This document shows, piece after piece, positions 37,073-49,120 of a stretch of DNA of 64,000 nt (position 1 is the stretch's first letter; each line of letters begins with the position of its first letter). Below the pieces are notes generated by a model. It did no database searches. It saw only the letters and a program-made list of their open reading frames with translations, and had not been told where the DNA came from. The stretch spans positions 37,301,366 through 37,365,365 of the forward strand of contig NC_088777.1 of the NCBI RefSeq assembly GCF_954871325.1, given 5' to 3'. The DNA comes from Gordionus sp. m RMFG-2023. Lineage: Eukaryota > Nematomorpha > Gordioida > Chordodea > Parachordodidae. A program made the translations under genes and the position numbers.

Positions 37073-37450
37073 AATAGGTCTGCAAAAGTAGGCTCAGTCC
37101 GCAGGGCCCACAAATTAATTTCCGGGACAGGTCTTATACATTTATAAAAAAATCGGGGTTTAAATTTTAAAATTTGATATACTTTAATACTTTTGCAAGA
37201 AACACAGCGCCAATATTTTTTATTTGTTTGTAGTATGATAAAAAAAACTCTATTATGTTCAATGTAAATATTCAAAATTATATTGAAAAAAAAATCAATT
37301 TCTATATTTTAATAAACTCAGGTGGGGTCCGGCAGATAAATAATTTTTTTTAAAAAATTTAGAATAGAGATTTTTTGGATATATAAAATAAAAATTGGTA
37401 GGGGATCAGGTTGAGCAGGGCTTAAAAATTAGATACAATGTAGATCATTA
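37073..37450. mobile_element. TCTGCA-type hAT MITE, degraded
   Basis: The left end TAATAGGTCTGCAAAAG and the right end (inverse TAATGATCTACATTG), with GC-rich patches inside each end, mark a worn copy. No matching TSD was found. Confidence 0.55.
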
Positions 37451-39559
37451 ACAAAGTACAATATAAAGATGGTTCGACTTCTTTTTGCAAATTGTACTAG
37501 TTTTAAATAACGAATTCTTGTAATGTGATATATAATATGTTTCTAAATGTCCAAACACTAACGCGCTCTTAAACGTTTGTTTAGTCTAGGGAAGAGTATT
37601 TTTGAAGAAAACTGGGAACTTCCTTTTTGGACACCAATTTTTTAAACAGTTTATTATAAATGTCAAATAAAATAATTACCCATTATTTTGTATTATTTAT
37701 ATATTTTTTTCGGAGCAAATAAAAATTATATTGGGATATTTTTTTCAGGGCAAATAGATATTATATTGGGGCAGAGACTTGAAAGATTTTTTTTAACTCG
37801 AGCCCTCCACTGGCCCGGTAGAATTTTCTTAAGATTAGATCTAGACCGGACCCATAGAGACTTTGCAGCACGAATTTCCATAAAAACTTAAGGGAAGAAA
37901 TCTCACTCTCACTCTTAATCTGAAAATTTTTATTCTTCTATCGAGTATAATTGGAAATTTAAAACTGAGTTAAGTCATTTGTCCATTAGGATGTGATCTA
38001 GTTGTAATTTTAATAACTGTTGGTATGTAGTCGGTTTACATCCTTGAGAAAAGGTAATGGTAGATAATTTGATTAGATTTAACATATAAAATTGCCGCTA
38101 TAAGTAATCGAGGAGTCTATTGACGTTATCCTCGTTATGTTGTTTATAAAATATATGTCTTTCTTTCTAAGTACTAGGCTGATAAGATGAATTTCTTTAC
38201 CTATGGTCTTAAAATCTCCTAAGGTATAATAAGTGTGAAATAACATAGTACAAAAATTAAATTAAGTTTGCCCTTTATTAGAGCTAATATTATTATTATC
38301 GTCATTACTAGAATTGATATTGGGCTTATTCAAAAACGAATCAATTTTTTTTAATTTGAAATTAGATGTGCAAAAAATTTTTTTAAAATAAATAATCAAA
38401 TCGAATACGATTAGTAAATTGTATAATTCCTATGATTCATGTTTAAATAGACATACCACTAGGAGGAGTAGGGGCTCACTCCCAAATAACTTGAAGAGCC
38501 CTCCCCTAACCCCGAATTTTTTCTAGAAAATACCTTTAAAAAAGAGGTCATTTTGAAAAAAAAATTCTGTTTTTTTTAAATTGAGCCCCTTGTAAGTTAA
38601 AAAAAATAATCTAGTTCGTGTCCTTCAGATAAAGCAGATGCATAACAAATTGTCAATTGAAATTAGTAAAAGAGTAATTACTTGAGCTAATTTCTCTCAA
38701 CTCAAAGATTAGGATTTATCACTTGTGAAAATTATATATACCAATTTTGGGGATAAGTTTGTTTTACTAACTCAATAGCCTAAAATAATTAGATTTCCTC
38801 TCACACAAGAATTCCTTTTCTTCTCTAATGGAAATATTTTTTTTCAAATTTTTTATACTTTTATTTTTGGGTTTAATATTGTTTATTAATATTTAATATT
38901 ATAGGATATTAACTATTTCTATATTATATATATAATATATTCGTAAATAATTTTGTATGTGCAATTATGTTTTGAATAAAGTACATATTTGATATTAAAT
39001 ATAAGAAATAAGTATTATAAAAAAAAATTAATTTTATTAAGGTTGTGTCCAAAATCTAAAAAATATAAATAAATATGAAGAAAAAAATAACATAAACAAT
39101 GTAAAAATATGTCGTAATTTTTCTTCATTTACAATTGTTTATTTTTTAAAAATAATAATAGGAGTTAATAAATTTGAATAAAAATTTATTCAAAATTTAT
39201 TTATTTGGGTAATTTTTATAGAAAAACTAGTAATTAACATTAGAATATGTTATTTTTCGTATCTTATTATCGTATTTTATTCTCGTTTTTTTGTTTTTTT
39301 TCATTTTTCATTTTTCTTTACCTTTTCTTTTCTTTTTGTAAATAAAATAATGGAATATTTCGAACATGTTTTAAATTTATGAATTTTGAAGTTTTTTTCA
39401 AAACATTGGGCACAGCCTTAAGAAAGAAAAATATTATATTTTTAGAATATTAAATTTTCAAATGACATTAAAATGAACAAGTTGAAAATTTATGTATTTT
39501 TTGATTTAAAAATATCTGTTGTTGGTTTTGAGTTTTATTAAATGAAAGGGTGATAAAAA

Positions 39560-39705
39560 AAATGGCACCACGTCAAGTTATTACATAGAAATACGACGAG
39601 CCTTAGCAAGGGAAAAAGATTTAACATTAGATAAAGTAATGATAATTGGGAGAAAAGAGGAGGCGATTCAAGCTGGAAATCTATTAAACAAAGAAGACAA
39701 AAAAT
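39560..39705 (+). mobile_element. Possible retrotransposon gag-like fossil scrap
   Basis: A short segment whose + strand wording recalls the region just before the zinc knuckle in Ty3/gypsy Gag proteins. It is broken and isolated; family assignment is tentative and rests on a short match from memory. Confidence 0.3.
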
Positions 39706-39954
39706 AAAATATTAAAAAAACAAAAACTGTTTTAATAATAAGCAATATTTAACATAAAAAAAAATGTAGCTGGATCACAAATTTCGGGTATTCCTTGCCA
39801 TAAGTTAACCCTCTTTTGTCACTGATAAAATTCAAATTATATGAAAATCATTCTAATTTTCCTCAAGTTTCGTCCCCAAAAGATGTTTGGAACATTTCCT
39901 TTCATGTCTAGTAATGTTATTGTTGAATCAACTAACTAAGGTTTCTTTTTCTCC

Positions 39955-40140
39955 GATTCAAAATATTTTTGAATCTTAAGATTGATATTATTTGTTTTTT
40001 TGATTAGATTTACACGTAAAATAGTTAACATCTCATTATATTTTCAAATATTGAATATGATCCTGAATCTCATCTTAAGACGCAATATAAAGCATGAAAT
40101 TTGCCCAATTTTTGAAAGTACTAATTCTAAAATATGTAAA
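39955..40140. repeat. Dispersed repeat, copy 2 of 3
   Basis: Shares TCAAAATATTTTTGAATCTTA and a GAATCT...TTAAGACGCA...AAATTTGCC...TTTTGAAAG series with the copies at 10,340 and 42,715. Same orientation. Confidence 0.65.
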
Positions 40141-41399
40141 CTTTTTATCGTATTTTGAATTATGAGACTCGATGTCTCTAGGTTCAATTTTGACTTTTAT
40201 AATTTAATATAGGCAGCATAAAAAAAATAGTCAAATAGACTTGTGGCATTTTTCGAAAATGTGATAAAATAACATAAATTGGTTACGGTGAAATTGAAAT
40301 TGCAATATAGGTAATTTTTTCTCTCAAGCGCTAGTTTAGTAAAATAATACTAAAATTAAGTTTTTTGACTTGGAAATAGGAAAGATCAAACATCAATATC
40401 ATGCAAAATAAATTTGTGGGAAGTGCCCCATTTTTTAATTTTTTTATAGTAATGTATATTCAGATTTGTGGGATTTTTTTGCGCACTTATTTAAATAGGA
40501 GAAGATATTTCTGAAATGATTTTATAGAAATAGAAAAATAAATTTAAAAAAAATGAGAGTTAATAATTTTCAGGCTTCTTAGTTTTCATTATAACTGAAT
40601 TAAAATATGTTTATTATTAATGTATATCTCATAAAGTATATTTAAAAAAAAATTAAATGGTCTTTCATCTAAAATATATAACATTTATTGAGTTAGTCAA
40701 AAAATCAATTGATAATTTAATATTTTTTGAAAAAGGATATATTAGAAAAAGATGTCTCTATTTGAGATATATTGATATTATAGAATAATTTTTGAAATCA
40801 AAACAAAATATAATCTCATCATATAATATAAAAGATTGGATAATACAATTTTCACAAAAGGATATTGATTAAAAATATTTTAAAGACAGGATAATATGTG
40901 TTCAGAATAATAAAATAATAACAAATCTAACTTAGAAAATATGGGAAGCGTATTTGACAGTTCTGTGCTACGGAGTTAGTGTATTCTGAGCATAATTTGG
41001 GGTAAAATGGAACCCTTTTTTTGAAATGAAAGGTATTTATGTTTAGTAGGCAGCATTTTAAATTTACAGTTATACAATCCATTCAAAAATATATTATGAA
41101 AAAAATAACTCTTTATCACAGAGCAATGTTAAATATGTCTCATATAAAAAATAGGATTTTATATACATGGTCAGATTTAAGGTATATAGTTTAAAGGTAA
41201 AATTGGGTGGCATAGGAACGAATTTATAACAGGATTTGTATGAGAGGGGTGATATTAATTAATAGTTTGAATTATGCATGGTTTCCAATGTTGTGCAGGA
41301 CAATATCAAGGATATTTACTTAGCTAGGGGATCTATACCCTCCCCCCCCCCCTCACCCACATTGACCATGGTTTACACTATTTTACTATCGGTTACATG

Positions 41400-43499
41400 C
41401 AGTGGCTTTGCCAGGGATATTCCAATAGTTGGGGGGGGGGGGTTATAAATTTTTTTAGGACTTTGCCCCCAGGTTGGGCGGGTCACTACTACAAGAAATT
41501 CTTATATATTATTGATTTATTGGTGGTCTTTATATAATCTCCGTTAAATTGGTTGAACACGCAGGGCAACCTTAAGATTAAAAAGTGACTGAAAGCATTT
41601 ATGAAATTTTATAAATGTTTAGATCGATTGTATATTAATTTAATCCGTTTGGTAGATAGTATAAAAAAAAGAAAAAAGAAAATTGACAAAATAGATATCG
41701 TGCTAAAATGGAAAATATAAATCACTTGGTTAATATTTAATGCCTGACTATGCTTTCAATTACTCACTCAAATATGAGCACAAAAAGAAACTGAGTTATT
41801 AACAAAATGAAACTATGACGCCACACTCTTAGCGAGAAGTGAGCCTAGTTTTGGATACACTAATTCTGAAACTTATACTTCTTCATGTAGGGTTTTATAT
41901 TTTATTGCTCTGTAGTTGATTTAAAGAGTAAAAGAATTATTGGTAAAAAATAAAAAAAATTTAAAATTAACATCATGCCAGAACGGAGAATATAGAAGTT
42001 CTAACAATATAATTAGCGTTATTATTTAGAGTCTTATTAATTCTGTAATCAATTTCGCCAGCCATTAAAAACATAATTATGAACTATAGGGATTTTAGTG
42101 CTAGTAGTAGACAAGAATTAAAAATATTTTTTAAGTGGTAATAAAATAATGATCTATTACAATTTATAAGTATATATATATTTCAGTAAAAGTTAATTGG
42201 ATATAAAAAATATTTGAATATTATTTCAACAAGAAATAAAATATTAAATCAATTTAGTATATATTATTATTTAACAAAAAGAAAATTAATTTTTAAATTT
42301 TCCATTATGTTAATTTATAACCTCAATACAATATACAAAAAAATAAACACCATTACTACGAGACAAAAACTAACTATGATATCACTTTTTAAAGTTAGTG
42401 AAACATCTGGTACCAGTATTTCGGAAATTTATGTCAATAATTAGTGCGTATTTCATACTTCTTTACTCTCTCATGGTAGATGCTTAAAGAAAAACATTTT
42501 GACAAAATAAAAAAAATCGCCAAATTTAGCATAATGCTAGTAAGAAAATTATAGAAGAAATGAACAATATTTAAGCAAATTGATATTTATAGCCAATAAA
42601 TAAAAACCAGTTATAAGCAAAAAAAAAATTAAAGCAAGTCTTAGGCTGAATTTTATCGAATTTTAAATTATCAAAAATCAAATCTGAATACATTAAGGTT
42701 TTTCTTTTCCTATTCAAGATATTTTTAAATCTTATGATTTTATGATCTACATAGATGTTACTTTTTCTGTTCAGTTTGTAATTTAAATCTCATTAATTTT
42801 GTAATATTTTCAAATTTTTTTCATAAATCAGATATTAAGACGCACTTATAAGCAAGAAGTTTGCCAAACTTTTGAAAGCCCTAATTCTAAAGCTTAGGCC
42901 AATATATAATGTTTAGAATTTTTGATTTGATCTTCAATCTGCTTTGTAAACAGTATAAATAAAAAGTTCAAAATACAAGAATTTCTAAATTGAAAGATTC
43001 AAGATAAAACGAAGATTCTAGAAACATAAAAGCAAAAAATTAAATAAATGAAATATCTAAAATGAGTTTTACTATTATTATAATTATAAAAAATCTTAAC
43101 ATCTTTTAATTTATGACATTTGATACCGTTCTAGCTTTGATATTCTTCTATTTAATAGCGGAATAAAAAGGTAAATAAACTTGTGGCTGTGCTTAACATT
43201 TGGTGAAATAGAAATAAACTAATGATTGTTTCTTCATAATGAAATTGACTAAGTAGATTTCTTTTAAAAGGAATATGACAAACTAGACCATTTTTTTAAA
43301 GATAAATTAAAATTTAAAAATAATCAAATACTGTAGATCAAAATTATTATATATAAATTAAAAACATAAAATTGTTTTTAAAATTTTAAGCATTTATATT
43401 ATCAATTTAGTAAATTAAAATAAAAGTTGTAAAAAAAATTTTCATGGGGTGGGGGGGATTGAATCTCTACCCTCCCCCCTCCCTATGCCTACGCCACTG
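41400..43499. mobile_element. hAT transposon, CAGTGGC ends, 8-bp TSD
   Basis: Ends CAGTGGCTTTGCCAGGGAT at left and (inverted) CAGTGGCGTAGGCATAGGGA at right are flanked by an exact 8-bp repeat GTTACATG (41392-41399 and 43500-43507). A G12 run lies just inside the left end and G/C-runs just inside the right end, as in the sister copy at 28606-30296. The 2100-bp body shows no recognisable transposase and carries a copy of a dispersed repeat (42715-42900), so it is non-autonomous. Confidence 0.9.
42715..42900. repeat. Dispersed repeat, copy 3 of 3, inside a hAT element
   Basis: Wording TTCAAGATATTTTTAAATCTTA ... ATTAAGACGCACTTATAAGC ... TTTGCCAAACTTTTGAAAGC matches the copies at 10,340 and 39,955. 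Confidence 0.65.
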
Positions 43500-43646
43500 G
43501 TTACATGGAATCTTATTATATCTACTATTTGAATCGGTCCCTGCTCATAAGGCTTTTAGTTCCTTTTGTTTGATATGTAGTGTGTTTCCTGGGGATCAGA
43601 AATAACGGGAAGCGTCATTGTATCTAATGTCTAGATGACTTTTCAG

Positions 43647-43860
43647 CAGTGTTGTTAAAAAGCCTGATTTGGGTAACTTTTAAACACAGCAGGATTAAGA
43701 TTTGCCAAAATAATATTATGAAGCCTTAATATGTAGAAAATAGAAGTGAAAACCTTTCTGCATTTGTGAGCAAAATCTTCAGACTCATATAATATTATTT
43801 TGATTAAAATCTTAATCTGGGTTTTTGAAAATCGACCCAAATTGAAATTTTAACAACACT
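43647..43860. mobile_element. MITE of the TGTTGTTAAACGGCTC family, diverged
   Basis: Left CAGTGTTGTTAAAAAGCC and right (inverse AAGTGTTGTTAAAATTTC) ends with an interior like the 22215-22437 copy (ATTTTGATTAAAATCTTAATCTGG). The flanks (CTTTTCAG, CTTTTCAA) are nearly but not exactly repeated. Confidence 0.75.
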
Positions 43861-46217
43861 TTTCAACAAACTTTATATGTGGGCAGATAGATAATTTTGC
43901 TATTAGAAAGAATCACTAACATAAATGACCCGAACATAAAGACGCGATAAAAGTATTCAGGACAAAATGACACTGGTCAAAAATACCCATGAACAAAAAG
44001 ACCCTGTATAAAAATAGCCCAATTTTAGAAAAAAAATTCTCTAAAAGGGTATAAAAATTTTCTCGTTTAGTTTCTCTGTAAATATGGGGTATTTTTGTCC
44101 GATACTATTTTGTCTGTGGGTCTCCAATGTCTTTTTTTGTCCAGGACATATTATATTAATGTTTTTTTGTAATTGCAAAAGTAAAGATAATAAAATTCTT
44201 GTAGAATTCATCGGAGAAACGAGAGATATTTTATTCTAAATTTAGGAGTATCGCCGCTGATGGCGATATCCTTTATATAATTTACTATGATACTCTTTTT
44301 CTCTTTTTATTCTTTTAATATAAATTAAAAAATAAAATTCATGAATAATTAAAAATAATTTTTATAATTTCTTTTAAACGTAAAATAAAAATAATCAATC
44401 CGCTCTTTTTAAATTAAATACATCTGCTAAAATAACATTTAATCAAATACAATATATGTTTAAAAAAATGAAAACTACAATAGTTTTTATTCAATTTTAT
44501 TAAAAATATGTTAATATGATTTTTTAAAAAAAGAGTGAATCGGTGCCGATGTTGACATTTTAAGGTGATCGGTTCCAACCAATATTAATCTTTTAAATAA
44601 TCGGTAGATCATAATAAAACCGATCAAATTTCAATATTTATTTTTATTAATTGTATAAAAATTAATATGTATTATGGAAATTTCTTTTGATGGATATGGA
44701 TGAAAATACTTTGAGCTATATTGATATTCTTGCGTTGAAAGATACGTATTTATATATAAATATTAATTCTATGATCAAAACCTTATATGCTTCATTAAAT
44801 TTACTTTATAGATATCAATCAAAATTTACTTTATAAATATTAATTCGATAATCAAAATTGGCATATTCCATTAAATTTACATCATAGATATTAATTCAAT
44901 AATAAAAACCGATAGTTACATTTTATACAATAATCCTTAAGAATCTGAATTTAATTTTAAAAAATGATTATTCCATTATTCATTTCAGCACCTTTTTATA
45001 AATTCTTATTAATTTATTATTTCGGAAACACTAAAAAATATTATTAAGTATAAATAAAAATACACTAAATAATACTATATTTTATTCTTTATTGAAAAAA
45101 ATAAATTCTAAATTAAAAATTAAATGTAAAAATATATTTTATTCAAATTTATGAGATATAAGGATGATCTATTGAATTCAACGTCTTTTTTCACTTGGTG
45201 TGCTAGTTGTTGCATCACAAAGAATTTATTTGGCTACCATGGAAAGATGCGGTGCGAAAGCTCGAAGCTCTTTCCTCTTCAAAAATTTAATACTAGCTAC
45301 CTTATCGTAGAACTTACTGCAAAACCACCTGACGACTTTTTTTAGACTTCACAGAACATATAATTTTATGTTTTCTGGTTTTTTAAAATATAATTTTAAT
45401 ATTTTGGGTTATTTAAGAATTTTCTTATTTTTTTGTATAATTCTAATATTCTTGGTATATTTATGCATCATCTCATTTTGCATTTTATTTAATAAATTCT
45501 TTGTCTAAGTTTCATATTTCATCTATTTTTAGATACAATATATTTTATATTAATACCCTGGTTTTTTTTATATAATTTCATTGCAGTAGAACCTGAGGGC
45601 AGAAATTTTGTTGTCGTAACGGGCCCATGCTCATATAATTAAAATTTATGCCCGGAATCTAAAAGTTAATCATTTTAGCTTAGACTTATATTTATGCTTA
45701 TTTAACTAAGCCCGGCCAGCAGTCTGATAATTTGACTTTTGGACTAGCCAATGCAAGCCTCTGCTAGAACCTCGATATAACATCTCTTAAAGGGCCAACA
45801 AAAATTTAAAGCGATATATGCGGGAATTTGTTAATATGAAGAATATGCACTCTAAGCCTAAAAAATATATAGATATGATTACGATGTCATTTGTAATTCA
45901 ATTTATAATAAAAATTTAAAAGAAGATGATTATTTCAAGTTCAATTCACAAATTATCTTACTGTTTAATTTCATAAATGGCTTTAAAACAATGATGCAGT
46001 AAGGACTAATTACTCACACTATTGTTTATCTGTATCGACCAATAAACCCGGACATTCGAAAATGATAACTGATCCTCATCATTTATTATAATATCTTTAT
46101 AGTCAATATCAAGCCATTAATTGATAACAAAATATAAACTGGTATACCAATATGAAAGGAAAAAGGTGCTGTTAATTTTTTTTTCTTATCTTAATTTATT
46201 TTATTATATATTTAATA
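43861..46217. other. AT-rich intronic stretch
   Basis: No coding signal. GC-richer words such as CGGTGCCGATG near 44,530 recall worn ends of a CGGTATCGGT-type transposon; related wording lies near 47,635-47,700 and 57,070. No boundaries could be fixed. Confidence 0.4.
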
Positions 46218-47533
46218 GGGGAGACCGGGGTAAAACGATAGGCATTTTGCATATTTACCATATTTAAACAAGTGTCAAACACAACAAATTATAGATCGAT
46301 GTATAGCCCCATTCCTCATCTACAAGATAAAAATGAGTGTAGCCATCAATATTTTGGAGCTATGATTAGTTATGTCAAACTACTCATTCTCGCCATTTTA
46401 CCCTGGGTACAGGGTAAAGTGGATAAGCACTGGGGTAAAGTGATTAAAATAATATTTGACATATATTTATCATTTTATTTAACAAATATTACAAATTTAA
46501 GATATATTTATGATTTTTATTTACAAACTAATCAAAAAAAGTAATTATCATAATTAGTACATTTAGAATGCGCCCATTCAAGGCACATTGTACATTTTTA
46601 CCATTCATCGCCCTCGCGACTATTTTTATAGTTTTTATTGCAAATAACACAAACAATTCTTTTTTGATATCTTTTTTCTTCTCTGAATAAATAATTTCAG
46701 ATTTCAATATTAATTTGGTAACTTTATTAGTAATGCCCAATTGAAATTTTATAATATATTTATTAATTAATACTCAATTCAAATACAAACAATATAATTT
46801 AATTACAGGTTTAGGCATTAATCCCATAAATGACCTACTTTCTAATATGTAATCACACAATCTAGATTCTACTCCATTTGTAAATATTTGTTTATGATCT
46901 GAACTTTTAATACCATTTTTACATCTTCTTCTCAATGTTGTATAAGGTATTTTATATTTTTTAGCAGACAAATTCAATGAAGTGTTATTGTTATTTTATA
47001 TTTTATGGCTTCATCTATTAAACTTACAACTCTGCTGAATATGGTTTTTCTTTTATAATTTCTCATTATTTGATTGATACAATAAAAATTATAATAAATG
47101 AATGAATAAAAAATTTAATGTGAATAGTTATATATTTTAACCGTTTTACCCATAACAGCTTTACCCCAAGGTGACATATATTATAAATATCGTTATTGAG
47201 TCGTGACTTTTAGTATAGCTATAGATGTCAGATAAATTTTATTTTATAGCTAATACATTATGGAACATGTGTGCCAAATTTTGAATCCTGAGGATATGTA
47301 TATTTTACTAAAAGCAAAATATACTAGAGAATGGTTTTTATATTTTTTGGTTAAAAAACAGTTTTTTGACAAAATATATAAAACCAGATAAGTTTTTTAA
47401 AAGATGAATATAGGTAAGAAATTAGATATAAAAATACATCTTCACACCAAATTTAAAATCTTTGTGCTCAAGGGTTAAAAAGTTATTTGTGTTAACATTG
47501 TTACCCCGTCAATCGCTTTACCCAGGTCTCCCC
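46218..47533 (-). mobile_element. pogo-type (Tc1/mariner superfamily) element with TA target
   Basis: Inverted termini GGGGAGACCGGGGTAAAACGAT (left) and GGGGAGACCTGGGTAAAGCGAT (right, inverted) are flanked by TA on both sides (46216-46217 and 47534-47535), as pogo elements require. The 1316-bp body encodes on the - strand both ends of a pogo-like transposase but not its DDE core. Intact ends mean it could be mobilised in trans if a related transposase exists. Confidence 0.9.
46528..47066 (-). pseudogene. pogo-like transposase: HTH N-terminus and zinc-finger C-terminus, core deleted
   Basis: Reading from an ATG at 47066: MRNYKRKT, the usual start of pogo-like transposases. After a frameshift comes the psq-type helix-turn-helix (NLSAKKYKIPYTTLRRRCKNG) and the following DYILESRSFMGLMPKPV. 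Beyond a gap comes a C-terminal cysteine-rich module (CVICNKNYKNSREGDEW, a stop, then KCTMCLEWAHSKC), like the PHD-type finger found at the end of many such proteins. The roughly 250-residue DDE catalytic domain that should lie between is absent. Motifs are directly readable; family naming is from memory. Confidence 0.82.
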
Positions 47534-47535
47534 TA

Positions 47536-49120
47536 TATTAAATTATAAATAAATATAAAAAAAATTGATGAATGTTTAATATCTTTGCCTTTTCAAAAAA
47601 AATCACATATAATAAAATAAATATTTGGTATCAGTAACGGATATCGGCTGTATTGGTTTTGATTTCAGTATCGGTCAAAAAAGTTGTATCTGTGCGTCTC
47701 TACTTAGAAATATAATTATGTGCGGTAAACGTTATACACGGAAATGTGCTATTTAGGCAAATTTGTTAAACATGATTATAAAATATCAAAATATAATAGA
47801 AATCTAAAACGTTATAGATATATATATACAGGAATGTCGAAGTCCTATTGTATTAACTTTCGGAAAGTTTCATAAAAATATACTTTTTTGATTATTATTT
47901 CCTGTGTTTGATTCTAAAATTGTTATTGATTCGTGGTAATAAAATAAAAAGGATGAGTCATTCCGCCACTGTAGTGTAGATTCACAAAACCCATTCCCTA
48001 GTAATTTGGCGAAATTCACAACAATAAATAACACAGAATTATTAATTGCCAAAATGGAGAGCACTTTTTCTGAGATATATTTTTGATTGTTAATCAGTTT
48101 GAACGTAATATAAGCTTATGACTAAAAATAATAAATTTGATTTTATATATTTTTAGACATTTTAATACAATCAACATTTGTAAAAGAATATTATTTATTA
48201 TACGATTTTCTCTAAGAATAATACGAACATTTTGCACGAATAATTAAAATAAATTATTTAATCATTATTAGAATTGAATAACAAATCAAATCTAATAATT
48301 TTCAATAAGCTAGAATAATTCGCAAACGAAGACTGTAAAATAGAAAAATATTGTAACGACCCCCCCCCCCCCTTTCACCTCCCTCTCCAATAAATAAATA
48401 AAAGGCAAAAAAAAATGTAAAAAAAGACAATATAATATTAAATATTATATGATTTAAAACTAACCTAAATTGGGTTATATATTGCAAAAAAAGAATAGAA
48501 TCATCAGCAAGAAGCAGGTAAGAAAAGTAGAAGGAAGTAAGGTGGAAAAGAATGAAATAAAACAAGAGAAAGATGACGCTAATTGTATAAATTATCTAAT
48601 CCGAAGGGAAAGATTGAAGTAACCACGCTAATTATATCAATTTACTAATCCGAATTTATAATTTATTTAATTAACGAAGTCAAAAATCGATATTTAATAA
48701 AACCGATCAATACTTGTCAATAAATGCATCAATATAAATTATTTATTTAACTGATCTTTTTAAAAAATATTATTTATGAAAATAATTAATTTTGGAATTT
48801 GAATTTGTAATATAAAATTTTTTTCCCTTTTTTTTTGATTTCTTCTTATAATTTATTTTAGTTTTTATGCCCTCAAAAATAAAAAAAAAAAGGTACAATT
48901 TTTGTTTGGACTCTGTATTATTTTATTAAAAATTATTTGTTAAAGCATATGATTCTAATAAGATTCAAAGGGTAATTTGGAAATTATCATGAAAATTATG
49001 TTTCCAAAGTAAATCAGTTATATTTATCGGCATCAAATTTATTAATTTTAAAAAATGACCCAAAAACTTTGACTTTTCGGGAGATAACAATTTTTCTCAT
49101 TTGCGGGTAATTATTTGTGA
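47536..49120. other. Intronic stretch upstream of exon 1b
   Basis: No coding signal. It contains a worn CAGTATCGGT-type transposon end near 47,670-47,700 and C13 at 48360-48372. It is the candidate location for an exon 1b promoter and 5'UTR. Confidence 0.4.

Larger units (their letters stand above)
33112..49120 (+). other. Large intron between alternative exons 1a and 1b
   Basis: Sixteen kilobases without a recognisable host exon. It holds a Ty3/gypsy fossil, two hAT-type MITEs, a possible gag-like scrap, a 2.1-kb hAT element, a TGTTGTTAAACG-family MITE and a pogo element. If exon 1b is transcribed from its own promoter, that promoter lies in the last part. A 13-base C-run sits at 48360-48372, but no specific promoter element can be named. 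Confidence 0.6.

Noticed and set aside
37970-38300. - strand wording reminiscent of a LINE endonuclease (for example QLDHILMDK)
   Set aside because: Too short and too broken to separate from chance; no reverse transcriptase beside it.
44520-47705. A possible large CGGTATCGGT-type transposon enclosing the pogo element
   Set aside because: Only the right end (TAGAGACGCACAG when inverted) looks terminal; no matching left end or TSD was found.
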